The position numbers were made by a program, and so were the translations under genes. Under the pieces are notes generated by a model. That model did not search any database. It saw nothing but the letters and a program-made list of their open reading frames with translations, and was not told the DNA's origin. From assembly GCF_000755245.1 (NCBI RefSeq), contig NZ_BBMP01000001.1:116159-180158 (forward strand): DNA of 64,000 bases, given 5' to 3'. Below are positions 1-9,021 of the stretch, in pieces. Source of the DNA: Halococcus sediminicola (GTDB taxonomy: Archaea; Halobacteriota; Halobacteria; Halobacteriales; Halococcaceae). Every line of letters starts with the position of its first letter. The stretch's first letter is position 1.

Positions 1-548
1 GCTGGCTCTCCTCGGAGTTTGAAGCGCTTGGGATTCCCTTTGAGGAGCGCGGCGGCCGAACTGACGAGTTCCTTGAGCTGTTTGAGCGCATCCGAGATGA
101 GGAGATCGTGGGATTTGATGGAGAGTATCACTCCTTCGAACCGCTCGGGTTCTACCCTAACCCAGACGAACCGATCCCGATTCTGGTAGGCGGGAAATCC
201 GGCGCGTCGATTCGGCGCACCGCCGAGTACGGAGACGGTTGGACGACGATTTGGGACAAACCTAATGATATGAGCGAGACCCGCGACCGCATCATGCGTG
301 CCTGGTCTGACTTCGACCGGGACGGCAAACCCGAGATGGTTGTCACCCGCCCGATTCACGTCGGAACGGACACCGAGATGAATACCGATAGGTTGTTCGT
401 CGGTGAGGCCGAATCCATTGCTGACGACATTGAGGAGTACGCTGAGGCGGGAACGACCCGGATCAACCTCGACTTCTATACAACGGACGTAGAGGCCCAA
501 GCAGAGCAACTCGAACGCATCGGTGACCGTGTCCTCGACGCCTTGTAA
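1..548 (+). CDS. LLM-class (luciferase-like, F420-dependent) oxidoreductase, 5'-truncated
   Basis: The frame is open from base 3 through the window edge, so this is the C-terminal ~180 residues of a longer gene. The fragment reads WLSSEFEALGIPFEERGGRTDEF-, then FDGEYHSFEPLGFYPNP and PIPILVGGKSGASIRRTAEYGDGW. These are typical of the luciferase-like monooxygenase fold: flavin/F420 TIM barrel, the IPILVGG strand, and an R-A-x-x-GDGW segment near the cofactor. Family members in archaea usually use coenzyme F420 for hydride transfer to varied substrates; the substrate cannot be told here. The stop is TAA at 546-548. The gene points toward, and is convergent with, the cupin gene downstream. Family call is secure, specific function unknown. 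Confidence 0.88.
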   Translation, partial: WLSSEFEALGIPFEERGGRTDEFLELFERIRDEEIVGFDGEYHSFEPLGFYPNPDEPIPILVGGKSGASIRRTAEYGDGWTTIWDKPNDMSETRDRIMRAWSDFDRDGKPEMVVTRPIHVGTDTEMNTDRLFVGEAESIADDIEEYAEAGTTRINLDFYTTDVEAQAEQLERIGDRVLDAL

Positions 549-716
549 CGGACGAGGTCGCTTCCTATCGGCAAGTGTATTTGATTCCATCCAGAACAGA
601 AACGTCGTAGTAGCCTGTCTACTTTCACTGGAGTCCTCCCCCCGTCGCCTACGAGTTGAGATAACGGTAGCTGACTCTTCGTAGCCTGTAATGAGGGTAG
701 TCGTCTTCTTTGTGAG

Positions 717-1190
717 CTACGGTTCAGGAACTCCCTCCGGTAGGTCGTCTACGCTTTCGAGTTCATCTTCAAAAATGACGTCATCCGGGAGATTCGGCGC
801 CCCGACAGCGAACACTCGCATTTCAGTCTCCGCAATGAGGCGACGCCAAGGACCAGGTTCTACCACCAGAGTATCGCCGGCCCGGAGGGCAACTTCTTCG
901 TTGCCAATTTCAAGGCATCCCTTGCCCTCAACGACGAAGAACAGTTCTTCTTGGTTGATTTGCGTGTGGCGACGGACTGCTTGACCCGGTTGGTACAGGA
1001 AATAATTGTATCGCATCTTTTCGGGACGGGGCTCGCCGGCAGCGCGAAGTTCGTATCCCAGAGTCTTGACCGCTGGTTCCTTATCGGACTGGGTACGGTC
1101 AGGAACGTCCTCAAGATTAACTTTCGAGTAGTGTCCCATACTCTCGGCCTCATCATCGAGTAGTAAAAACCTAGGGTTTCGTTCCATCAC
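717..1190 (-). CDS. small cupin-domain protein
   Basis: 157 residues with one conserved beta-barrel cupin around residues 65-135. Motif 1 reads GQAVRRHTQINQEELFFVVEG, which keeps the first His and the Glu but has Gln in place of the second metal-binding His. Motif 2 reads GDTLVVEPGPWRR, with Arg where the last metal His is expected. The site may therefore bind metal weakly or not at all, which suggests ligand binding or a sugar-isomerase-like role rather than oxygenase chemistry. Two ATG codons open the frame (1190 and 1187). No operon partner is visible; it converges on the oxidoreductase at the window edge. Confidence 0.8.
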   Translation of the reverse strand: MMERNPRFLLLDDEAESMGHYSKVNLEDVPDRTQSDKEPAVKTLGYELRAAGEPRPEKMRYNYFLYQPGQAVRRHTQINQEELFFVVEGKGCLEIGNEEVALRAGDTLVVEPGPWRRLIAETEMRVFAVGAPNLPDDVIFEDELESVDDLPEGVPEP

Positions 1191-2151
1191 TTTGCGTTGG
1201 TGGTTAGCAGCCCATCCGTTGAGCCACTATCTGCTGTAAACCATTACTTTTGCTGTCGAATTCTACTAAATAGATTTCAAATAGGCTTCCAACAAAGAGG
1301 TAGTCAATCGTCAACGGAACTGATAAAACAACCTCGATAACTCGGTCAAGCCATTTGCTTGGTTCCTATTAATATCCGATCTCCGGAATAGCCGGAGTCA
1401 CAGTCCCGATGATATCGAACAATGGAAAATAATAATACACAATAGATTTGTTGTGAATTTAGTTGGTTTTGCTTGGTGTAGTTTTATTTTGATAATCTAT
1501 AAGCGATGTTTTTCCATGTTTGCCACATTCTTAGTGCATAGGGTTGACCAGCCATAGGGCGGAGTATTTCGTAAACCGGTATCATTGGCTGCTATGATTC
1601 TTCAGTGTTATTCAAAGATACACCGTTTCAGTTGGCTTAGCACGCTGTACAATTGCACAACCTCAATATCGTGTGCTACCATCACATAGATAGGAGCCAA
1701 TTCCAGAGGAATAAGCAACATCGCTTCGACCGCCTACCAAGTACTCCCTAAGTTGTTATCTATTTCAAAAGTATGCTCCGGCATGGCCGAAGTTCGGACA
1801 GATAAAAAAAAAGAGCTCATACTAGGTCAGCAAGAGGTGGTCCCAAACCCTATTAGATAAAGAGATGAATTGACCACAAATATTGCGTGGATTTTCCCAG
1901 TATGATATAGGAAGTTGAGATAGGGAAGCTCAGCGTTCGTTTCCGGACATAACGGAACAGTCCTCAGAAGAAAAAAGAGCGTCTGTGATAATGTGGTAGC
2001 ATTGTTGGCGGGCACTTCTTCACGTTGTTGAGAGACGAACTTCTTTTACATTACCTCGAAGATATTGAAGAACCGCACTGTACTATACTCGGTAGTTCAC
2101 AGAAAAGATCATTTGAGTGGAGATCTCGGTCGGTTGATCAAGCCACGTCAA
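1191..2151. other. AT-rich intergenic stretch without a convincing gene
   Basis: About 0.95 kb, clearly more AT-rich than its surroundings. The only ORFs are short (about 60 codons) with no haloarchaeal protein character (no acidic bias, no motif). I see no RNA gene. It ends at a decayed IS6 terminus, so it may be an eroded insertion region. Confidence 0.5.
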
Positions 2152-2357
2152 GCGCACTGTCTAGTTGAGGTGGTTTGAGAAACGAGTAGGTCAAGGTCGT
2201 AGCGAGCACCATCCTTGAAATCCGGTGACCTGTTCAGAGAGACGTTGAACGTGGACGATGATGAGGTTTGGGAGAACGAGCGCACTCCGACACCCACCAG
2301 GTGTTCGAGGTCGTCCCCATTCGATGGGGCTGTCGCTGCGGGAGAGAAGCCGCTAGA
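2152..2357 (+). pseudogene. decayed 5' end of an IS6-family insertion sequence
   Basis: A terminal-repeat-like stretch, gcactgtctagttgag (2154-2169), matches the 17-bp end of the intact IS6 copy at 17921-18652 with few changes. Downstream the translation DLFRETL..ENERTPTPTR from 2215 aligns with DLLGETL..DRERTATPVR at the N terminus of that copy's transposase. A frame change then gives HSMGLSLRE against HSAGLSLRE. The similarity stops at about 2357, three bases from the stop codon of the neighbouring SMC-related gene, so only the promoter-proximal end survives. It cannot encode a working transposase. Confidence 0.7.
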
Positions 2358-2359
2358 AC

Positions 2360-4327
2360 TCAGATTTCAGTCACGCGCTGGTACTCGTCACCGAGCGCGG
2401 CGGCATCCTCGGGCAGTAGCGCAACTACGAGATACTCAGCATATTCCTCGAAATATTCGACCAGCGCAGCGATCCGATTGGGATCAAGAGCTTCGAGCGA
2501 GTCCACTATGATAAATGGAAGCGCCTCGTAGAGGTCATGGACCAGATAGCCCGCGAGTGCGAAAACGAGTCCTGTGACCTCACGCTCGCTTTCGGAGAGA
2601 TGCTCGACGGTATCTTCGTAAGTTGTTCCATCCTGGGTACTCCGCACGACGTGAAGATCGAAGACGCCTCGCTGGACCTTGCGTCGGCCCTCACGCATTT
2701 CGCGTTCGGCACGTTCGATCCAGATGCGTTCGATGTTCTCGTAGTCGAGGATTTCGAGGATGGTCTGCATGTGCTCGTTGAATTCCTCGACAGCCTGCGC
2801 TTCGAGTTGTTCGATCCGCGTCCGCAGATCGGCCAACTCTTCTTGGATCTCAGTACGTTCTTCCTTCAGATTCTCACGCTCGTCGAGATCGGCTTCGACG
2901 GTTTCAATTTCGTCGGTGATGTCTTCGAGATCGTTCTCGAGGCGGCCGAGTTCGAATTCGAGCTGATTAGCCTCCTTGTGCAGGTCGAGGAGTTCACTGT
3001 GCTCTTCTGCTTCCAAAGCTTCAACATCGGCTTCAAGATCGCTGATCTCCTCTTCGAGGTTCTCTCGCTCGTTAGTCAACTCTTCGACGGTGTCTTTGCG
3101 GTCGTCGATTTCGCGCTCGATGTCATCGAGCTTACGATCAAGACGTTCGCGACGATCACGGTCAGCCTGCAATTCGTTTCGCTTGCTCGTCAGCTTGTCA
3201 AGTTCACTACTGAGATCGTTCCGTTCGTGGGATTTCTCTTGGCGAAGCGAGCGAAGGCTGTCGAGCGTCTCGTCGATCGTCTCGCGTTCGACTTCACTCC
3301 CACAGGTCCAACAGACCGTGGTGTCGCCCTCGTCAGCAAGCAGCCGGTCGGTGAGAGCGCCCTCGTCCGCACTTTGACTATCAGTGGTATTCTGTAGCGC
3401 TTGTTGGAGTTCGGGACTGCCTCCCTCGAGCATCTCCTCGTTGAACTGCAAAACGCGCTGGAGTTGGCTGATAGTGGATTCAAGCGATTGTTTGTGGTCA
3501 CGGAGGCGGTCGATCTCCGCATCGATGTCATTGAGGTCGCCCGCCGGCGTCTCTGACATCTCTTCTAGTTCCGTACTGATCTCCTCGCGTTCGTCCTCGA
3601 GCGCTTGGATACTCTCGTGTTCGGAATCGAGGCGATAGCGGACGTTATCGAGTTCCGAACGAGCTTCTTGGAGATTGTCGAGTGCATCTTCGAATTCAGC
3701 CTTTTGCTCGCGAGTATCGTCGACAGTGCTATCAGCGTCTTCGATGGCTGCTTCTTTGTCTTCGAGTTCAGCACGCTTGTCCTCAATCTGGTCTTCGAGC
3801 TGTGTGCGCTGTTGTTCGAGATCAGGAAACTGGTCGTCGAGCGATTCCAATCGGTCGAGTTGATCGTCGAGGTCGCGCTTTTGACTCTCAAGTTGGCTGA
3901 TTTCGGCTTGGATCGCGTTGGTGTCGACGGGGCGCATGATGACCTCGCGGAGGTCGTCTCCGCGAGCGACGGCCTGTCGTGCTTCGTTGTTTTCGAGGAG
4001 GAACGCGAACAGGTCAGCGCCTTCGGGATCGTCGAGATACGGTTCGCCGCCCATCACGACCGTGCCGTTCTCACGCGCGAGTGTGCGCGTGTAGACCTCT
4101 CCGCCAAGAGTGAGTTCGGAGTGTCCTTCATCGGCGTCACCCTTCAGAGAAACACGGTCGCTGCCAAGCGCCCCCATGAGCGCCCGCAGGAGCGATGTTC
4201 GATTCGTTGCGTTGCGGCCAGTCAGGGCAGTTACGCCTGGTGAGAGCGAGACGGTGGTTTCGTCGATCCCACCGATGTTCTCGGCATGAATCTCGGCAAG
4301 TTGTTCCGAAGTCTGTGGTTGGCTCAT
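2360..4327 (-). CDS. archaea-specific SMC-related ATPase
   Basis: 655 residues with SMC/Rad50 architecture. The N-terminal head has a Walker A-like loop, LTGRNATNRTSLLRALM (~35-50), with Arg in place of the usual Lys, as in the haloarchaeal SMC-related family. A long acidic coiled coil (~135-560) is broken by a hinge-like CWTC pair near residue 340. The C-terminal head carries an LSESERE signature and a FIIVDSLEAL Walker B-like strand. It is presumed to act on DNA or chromosome organisation. rdfA lies 150 bp upstream in the same direction, and this pair recurs in haloarchaea. The gene ends three bases from an IS6 relic but its last residues (YQRVTEI) look native, since the relic at 5225-5805 shares them. 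Confidence 0.85.
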   Translation of the reverse strand: MSQPQTSEQLAEIHAENIGGIDETTVSLSPGVTALTGRNATNRTSLLRALMGALGSDRVSLKGDADEGHSELTLGGEVYTRTLARENGTVVMGGEPYLDDPEGADLFAFLLENNEARQAVARGDDLREVIMRPVDTNAIQAEISQLESQKRDLDDQLDRLESLDDQFPDLEQQRTQLEDQIEDKRAELEDKEAAIEDADSTVDDTREQKAEFEDALDNLQEARSELDNVRYRLDSEHESIQALEDEREEISTELEEMSETPAGDLNDIDAEIDRLRDHKQSLESTISQLQRVLQFNEEMLEGGSPELQQALQNTTDSQSADEGALTDRLLADEGDTTVCWTCGSEVERETIDETLDSLRSLRQEKSHERNDLSSELDKLTSKRNELQADRDRRERLDRKLDDIEREIDDRKDTVEELTNERENLEEEISDLEADVEALEAEEHSELLDLHKEANQLEFELGRLENDLEDITDEIETVEADLDERENLKEERTEIQEELADLRTRIEQLEAQAVEEFNEHMQTILEILDYENIERIWIERAEREMREGRRKVQRGVFDLHVVRSTQDGTTYEDTVEHLSESEREVTGLVFALAGYLVHDLYEALPFIIVDSLEALDPNRIAALVEYFEEYAEYLVVALLPEDAAALGDEYQRVTEI

Positions 4328-4476
4328 TTCTCAACCATCTCTTATAGCGCGTCTTACTAAGTCGTTGTCATTCAGAGGGCGTCTCAGCGATTACAGCGTG
4401 GTTCTGTAACAAAGCTGTGTGTGTTATAGAACAGAGCGAAGCTAGTATAACACTACTATGGGTGTTACATAGCTGT

Positions 4477-5109
4477 CTACTCGGTACAATCGCAGCCATT
4501 GCCCTCGATGTATTCTCGAACAGGAGCATGCATTCCACATTCAGGGCACGAGACGGTAATATCGACGAACACATCGATATCGCCAGCGGCCAGCTCGCCG
4601 GCGGAAGCAAGCTGTGAGAGCGTGTTTTCTGTGACAGCAACCGTCCGATTCTGTAACGCAGCGATACGCTGAGCTCCGGTTTCGGCAGGGTCGTCGTCAG
4701 TCTCAGAAGACTCTCGCTCGACACCGAGACAACCCTTGAGATGACGGCGGACGGTCCCATACGAGACGAAGTCCGACTGGAGTTGGTCGACATTGATATT
4801 CTGCTTCTGGAGGCGGTTGCGCGCTTGCGTGCGCATTCCTTGGCTGACGTCCTCGTCAGTCAGCAAGCGATAGGTGTTTTCGACTTCCCCATCGAGTGGG
4901 TTCAATCCTGCTTGTTCCATAGCAGCGCGGAGAAGCTGATGATTGAAATGGACGGCAAGCTCTCTAAGGCTTTTTCGCTCGTCGTCACGTGTCCAGTACT
5001 CTCCTAACCGTCTAGCTTCCGTGGCGAGATCGTAGTCAGCAGCCATCCGGTCGATCTTGCATGAGAGAGTCTGGTTGGCCTCACGCGACGTACCGCCTGA
5101 TTGATTCAT
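4477..5109 (-). CDS. rdfA: rod-determining factor RdfA family protein
   Basis: 210 residues from ATG at 5109; the open frame extends upstream to 5367, but that part is the antisense of a pseudogene and lacks family sequence. The body contains CKIDRMAADYDL, EYWTRDDERKSLRELAVHFNHQLLRAAM and a Cys-rich C terminus (CPECGMHAPVREY..GNGCDC) that looks like a zinc ribbon. In Haloferax volcanii, RdfA is required for rod-shape formation. The middle of the protein reads like a determinant of regular helix packing (VENTYRLLTDEDVSQGMRTQ). It is followed after 150 bp by the SMC-related ATPase, the expected partner gene. Function in this organism is inferred from family only. Confidence 0.82.
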   Translation of the reverse strand: MNQSGGTSREANQTLSCKIDRMAADYDLATEARRLGEYWTRDDERKSLRELAVHFNHQLLRAAMEQAGLNPLDGEVENTYRLLTDEDVSQGMRTQARNRLQKQNINVDQLQSDFVSYGTVRRHLKGCLGVERESSETDDDPAETGAQRIAALQNRTVAVTENTLSQLASAGELAAGDIDVFVDITVSCPECGMHAPVREYIEGNGCDCTE

Positions 5110-5224
5110 TTGTGCTTTTTCTACGAGAGGAGTTTGTTTGGGTGTTTTGCTTTGCCATGGTTCAATTGAGTCTGTGAATATCTGCGGGGCAATCTTCTTG
5201 TCGCCTGTCGAGTGCCTCCAGCGC

Positions 5225-5805
5225 GAGCGCGACGAGACTAACAACGAAATCGAATTGTAGAAGCACAGCTCGACAACCAGCACGAACAACTCCAAACAGA
5301 ACGGACCGACCTCCACGGGCAGATCGAGCACATCGAAGGCCAAGCCATCACCGAGTTCAACGGCCATACGCGGACGGTGCTAGGATTGCTTGAGTACGCG
5401 AACATCGGGCAGATCTGGCTCGAATGCCGCGAAAGCGAAGTCTGTGAGGGCCGCGCAAGGTACCGACAAGCGTCTTCGATCTGTGCGTGATTCTCACTGC
5501 GAGTCCAGGACTACCTACGAGGATACGATCAAGCACCTCAGCGAATCCGGACGTGAGATCATAGACTCGTGTTTGCGCTTGCGGGCTATCTAGTTCTCGA
5601 TCTCTATGAGTCGCTTTCATTTATCGTAGTGGACTCACTCGAAACCATCGATTCCAACCGCATTGCGGCGCTCGTCGAGCATTTCAGTGAATACGCGACG
5701 TATCTCGTGGTCGCGCTCCTGTCGAAGGACGCCGCCACACTTGATGAAGATTATCAGCGTGCGACCGAGATCTGGATCGATGGCCGGTCCACCGAGACTA
5801 TATAG
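5225..5805 (+). pseudogene. relic of the 3' part of a second SMC-related ATPase gene
   Basis: The translation follows the C-terminal third of the intact gene at 2360-4327 but on the opposite strand: ITEFNGHTRTVLGLLEYANIGQIW against VEEFNEHMQTILEILDYENIERIW, and FALAGYLVLDLYESLSFIVVDS against FALAGYLVHDLYEALPFIIVDS. Reading is interrupted by in-frame stops and at least two frame changes around 5490-5570; the last 78 codons (5569-5805) are open. It sits just upstream of, and divergent from, rdfA. So rdfA was once flanked by a second SMC-related gene in inverted orientation, or a rearrangement duplicated and flipped the 3' end. Confidence 0.8.
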
Positions 5806-5894
5806 TCTTCCAAGTCGAGCACACCGATTCGATGATGTTGAATCGGAGTCGGTTTCGTGGAAACTTTTTTCACTATGGCCGAATATCGACGACC

Positions 5895-6665
5895 ATGGCA
5901 CGAGATTCACGCGGCTCGGAGGGTCGTCGAGTCAAATCAGTCCAGAAAACTTTCGACATAATCGAAACATTGAACGAGCAGGGTGAGGCGACCGTTTCGC
6001 AGTTGGCGAGTACGCTGGACATGCCGGTTAGTACCGTCCACATCTACCTACAGACACTGACGGACACTGGTTACGTGATTCGACGGGGGAACCAGTACAT
6101 GCTCGGCCTCCGTTTCTTGGAAACGGGAAGCCGTGTGCGCGACCGCCTGAACATCCTGCAGGCGGCGCGCCGAGAGATGGTTGATCTGTGCTGGCAGACG
6201 GGAGAACGGGTCGGATTGGGTGTGGCGGAGGGTGGCAAGCGCGTTCAGCTCTGGCAGATCGAGGGTGAGGATGCCGTAAATGACAACAACTACATCGGCG
6301 AGTTCACCCACATGCACTGGACGTCTCTCGGCAAAGTGCTGCTCGCGAGTTTCAACAATGAGGAAATCAAGAACATAATCGAATGCCACGGCCTTCCACG
6401 GGCGACCAGGAGAACGATTGTCGAAGCCGACGAACTCTTCGGAGAGATCGAACGAATCCGTAATCAGGGATACGCCATAGAAGACGAAGAGCACAAACTG
6501 GGGATGCGCAGCGTGTCAGTGCCCCTTCAAGCTGGGGAGCAGGACACCATTGGCGCACTAGGTATCGCCGCAGCGAAGAGCAAGATCACTCCACAGAAAT
6601 GTGGCCAGTATGTGAAACGTCTAGTGAAGAAATCAAATGTTATTTCGATTATATACAATCAATGA
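5895..6665 (+). CDS. IclR-family transcriptional regulator
   Basis: 256 residues from ATG 5895 (MARDSRGSEGRRVKSVQKT). An upstream ATG at 5832 would add 21 residues unlike the family. The N-terminal winged helix (~12-75) contains KSVQKTFDIIETLNEQGEAT and a recognition segment STVHIYLQTLTDTGYV. The C-terminal IclR effector-binding domain (~90-250) shows MHWTSLGKVLLAS, a GYAIEDEEHKLGMRSVSVP strand pair and the GALGIA..K segment typical of the ligand pocket. It stands first in the sugar-transport and catabolism cluster, so it probably regulates that cluster in response to a pathway intermediate. No operator repeat could be assigned with confidence. Confidence 0.9.
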   Translation: MARDSRGSEGRRVKSVQKTFDIIETLNEQGEATVSQLASTLDMPVSTVHIYLQTLTDTGYVIRRGNQYMLGLRFLETGSRVRDRLNILQAARREMVDLCWQTGERVGLGVAEGGKRVQLWQIEGEDAVNDNNYIGEFTHMHWTSLGKVLLASFNNEEIKNIIECHGLPRATRRTIVEADELFGEIERIRNQGYAIEDEEHKLGMRSVSVPLQAGEQDTIGALGIAAAKSKITPQKCGQYVKRLVKKSNVISIIYNQ

Positions 6666-7028
6666 GTTTCGTATGCAGTATCTACCCGAACCGTAACTCG
6701 GTTTCCCGACCGACAGATATCCGAGGACTGCTTGTGGAGAACGGTGATAGCGGTTGTTGAGGTCCGAAACGGCGGAAGAGCGGCGAGCGCTCGATGGTGC
6801 GTGATGTGGTTGGGTTTACCCTGTAGAACCTCCAAATGATCACCTCGACCACGCCATGCGCAATCCGATCAAGGATTTACTACGACAATCACGACCGGAT
6901 CGAATACTCGACGGCTACAGCCGTTGAACGGACCCGAGCAGCGAGTGCTTACGACGCTAATCGGCAGTCTCGTCGTGGCTTCACCGATACTTTTTTGCTC
7001 TCAGAAACTGAGGAGTGGGTATACTATC
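6666..7028. other. intergenic region between the IclR gene and the ABC ATPase
   Basis: 363 bp with no supported gene. It probably holds the promoter and IclR-binding site for the transport operon; a T-rich stretch (acttttttgctc, about 6988-6999) lies 30-40 bp before the ATPase start. No clear palindromic operator was found by eye. Confidence 0.4.
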
Positions 7029-8135
7029 ATGAGCGAAGTTCGGTTATCGAGCGTGACGAAAGTGTACGACGACGAGATCCTCGCTGTCGAGGAGATTGAC
7101 TTGGACGTCCGAGACGGGGAGTTTCTCGTGATGGTTGGGCCGTCGGGATGCGGCAAGTCGACGACGCTACGGATGATTGGTGGTCTCGAAACGGTCACGG
7201 CCGGCGAGATAGCTATCGAAGAACAGGTCGTCAACGACGTCCGACCACAGGACCGCAACATCGCGATGGTGTTCCAGAACTACGCGCTATACCCGCACAT
7301 GACCGTTCGGGACAACATGTCGTTCGGGTTGCGCCTTTCTGGGGAGTACGAGGACAAAGAGATCGAGAGTCGCGTCGAAGAGACGGCCGAACTGCTCGAA
7401 ATATCCGCGTTGCTTAACCAGTTACCCAAACAGCTTTCGGGCGGTCAGCAACAACGTGTCGCGCTCGGTCGAGCCATCATCAGGGATCCGGACGTGTTCT
7501 TGCTGGATGAACCCCTTTCGAACCTTGACGCGAAACTGCGCTCACAGATGCGCACCGAACTCCAACGGATCCAAGAAGAACTCGGCGTGACGACCATCTA
7601 CGTGACCCACGACCAGACCGAGGCGATGACGATGGGCGATCGCATTGCCATCTTGAACGAGGGCGAACTTCAGCAAGTCGCACAGCCGGAGCAGTGTTAC
7701 GACCGCCCGAACAACGAGTTCGTCGCGGGCTTCATCGGATCGCCCAGCATGAACTTCTTCGCGGTCACCGCAACCAGGGTCAACGATGGTGTCCGATTGA
7801 GAGGCTCCGAGTTCGAGACGACGCTTCCGATTTCGCTTGAAGAGGGCGAGTACACCCTCGGGGTTCGTCCGGAAGACTTCACCATCGAAACCGACGGCCG
7901 CCATTTCGAAGCCGTCGTCGACGTCGTTGAGCCGATGGGTTCGGACAACTTCCTCTATTTGAATTTCGCTTCGGACGAGGACCGCGAAATTACTGCACGG
8001 GTCGATAGCGAGGTGCGCCCGAACACCGGTGAGACGGTTGGTCTCGGCTTCGATCCGGACGATGTCCACTTCTTCGATGGGGAGCAACAGCGAGTGGCCC
8101 TCGATGACGAACCGAATCCGGTGACGACACCGTGA
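7029..8135 (+). CDS. sugar ABC transporter ATPase (MalK/UgpC type)
   Basis: 368 residues from ATG 7029 (MSEVRLSSVTKVYDD); the frame is open upstream, but that part is not family-like. Walker A GPSGCGKSTT (~39-48), Q-loop VFQNYALYPHMTV, signature LSGGQQQRVALGRAI, Walker B DVFLLDEPLSNLDAKLR and the switch His in YVTHDQTEAM are all intact. The C-terminal TOBE/OB-fold region (~240-355) has LGVRPEDFTI and is typical of the CUT1 sugar-uptake subfamily. It energises the two permeases encoded at 10397-12177; a creatininase-family gene and the binding-protein gene lie between. The cargo is probably a carbohydrate or sugar acid. Confidence 0.92.
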   Translation: MSEVRLSSVTKVYDDEILAVEEIDLDVRDGEFLVMVGPSGCGKSTTLRMIGGLETVTAGEIAIEEQVVNDVRPQDRNIAMVFQNYALYPHMTVRDNMSFGLRLSGEYEDKEIESRVEETAELLEISALLNQLPKQLSGGQQQRVALGRAIIRDPDVFLLDEPLSNLDAKLRSQMRTELQRIQEELGVTTIYVTHDQTEAMTMGDRIAILNEGELQQVAQPEQCYDRPNNEFVAGFIGSPSMNFFAVTATRVNDGVRLRGSEFETTLPISLEEGEYTLGVRPEDFTIETDGRHFEAVVDVVEPMGSDNFLYLNFASDEDREITARVDSEVRPNTGETVGLGFDPDDVHFFDGEQQRVALDDEPNPVTTP

Positions 8136-8139
8136 ACAA

Positions 8140-8943
8140 ATGATCTACGACACAATCGGGTCGGGCGACAGCGAGTGGGCAGGCAAGTCCGCCACAGCGA
8201 TCCGAGAGATAGCCGAAGCCGACGGTTCGGTCCTCCTCGTCCCCGTCGGTAGTATCGAACAACACGGATCCCACCTGCCGGTTGCTACCGACACCATCCT
8301 CGTCGATGCGGTAGTTCATGGTGCCACTGAACGCGCCGGTGAGGACGTTCCAGTGCTGGTGACACCACCGATCTGGACCGGGTTCTCTCCACATCACCTT
8401 TCATTCGGCGGTACGCTCTCGCTCGATTTCGAGGATCTGCGTGCCGTCCTCGAAGACGTCGCACGAACTGCCATTGGGAACGGCTTCAATGCCGTCTGTT
8501 TCGTGAACGGCCACGGTGGGAACGCGGCGCTCGTCGACGCCGTCGTGAGTACGGTCGGCATCGGGACGGACGCCGAAATTCTCGGGACGACATACTTCTC
8601 GCTGGCGACCGACGAAGTGAGTTCCGTTCGTGACAGCGAGCGGGGCGGGATGGCTCACGGCGGCGAGTACGAGACCTCGCTCATGCTCCATCTGCGACCG
8701 GACCTCGTCGCCGACGCCGACCAACGGGATGGAACGCTGTGGGACGAACACTACGAATGGGGCGGGGGCGACCTTCTCGACGGAGGATCGTTGTCCGTCT
8801 ATCGTCCGTTCGATTCCTACTCCGAATCCGGCGCGATAGGGGCTCCCGAATTGGCTAGTGCCGGGAAAGGCGAGCGGATCCACGAGATCGTCACGAGAGA
8901 ACTCGCTGCTGTGATCGTTGCCATCCACGAGCACAACAGATGA
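8140..8943 (+). CDS. creatininase-family amidohydrolase
   Basis: 267 residues, starting 4 bp after the ATPase stop, so co-transcribed. The metal-binding motifs of the family are present: VPVGSIEQHGSHLPVATD near the N terminus (Glu and His/Asp ligands), VNGHGGN in the middle and MAHGGEYETS later. Creatininase-type enzymes hydrolyse cyclic amides or related rings and include members acting on sugar-derived or nucleotide-derived substrates. In this sugar-catabolic context hydrolysis of a lactone, lactam or formamide-like intermediate is plausible, but the substrate is unknown. Length and motif order are normal for the family. Confidence 0.85.
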   Translation: MIYDTIGSGDSEWAGKSATAIREIAEADGSVLLVPVGSIEQHGSHLPVATDTILVDAVVHGATERAGEDVPVLVTPPIWTGFSPHHLSFGGTLSLDFEDLRAVLEDVARTAIGNGFNAVCFVNGHGGNAALVDAVVSTVGIGTDAEILGTTYFSLATDEVSSVRDSERGGMAHGGEYETSLMLHLRPDLVADADQRDGTLWDEHYEWGGGDLLDGGSLSVYRPFDSYSESGAIGAPELASAGKGERIHEIVTRELAAVIVAIHEHNR

Positions 8944-9021
8944 GCGTATAGCATCCAGTCGTGCCAACAGGATGTTAATTGCCGATAGATTTTAGTGGTA
9001 ATGGGCTATCCGGTAGTGTAG

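Noticed and set aside
1827..2015. 62-codon ORF in the AT-rich gap
   Set aside because: No acidic bias, motif, promoter or neighbour support; compatible with chance.
2537..3397. 286-codon open frame opposite the SMC-related gene
   Set aside because: It is the antisense of a coiled-coil-coding region whose codon bias leaves the opposite strand open; composition is hydrophobic Phe/Leu/Val-rich nonsense with no domain.
5110..5367. 86-residue N-terminal extension of RdfA
   Set aside because: It is antisense to the SMC-related relic and unlike RdfA proteins; ATG 5109 gives the family start.
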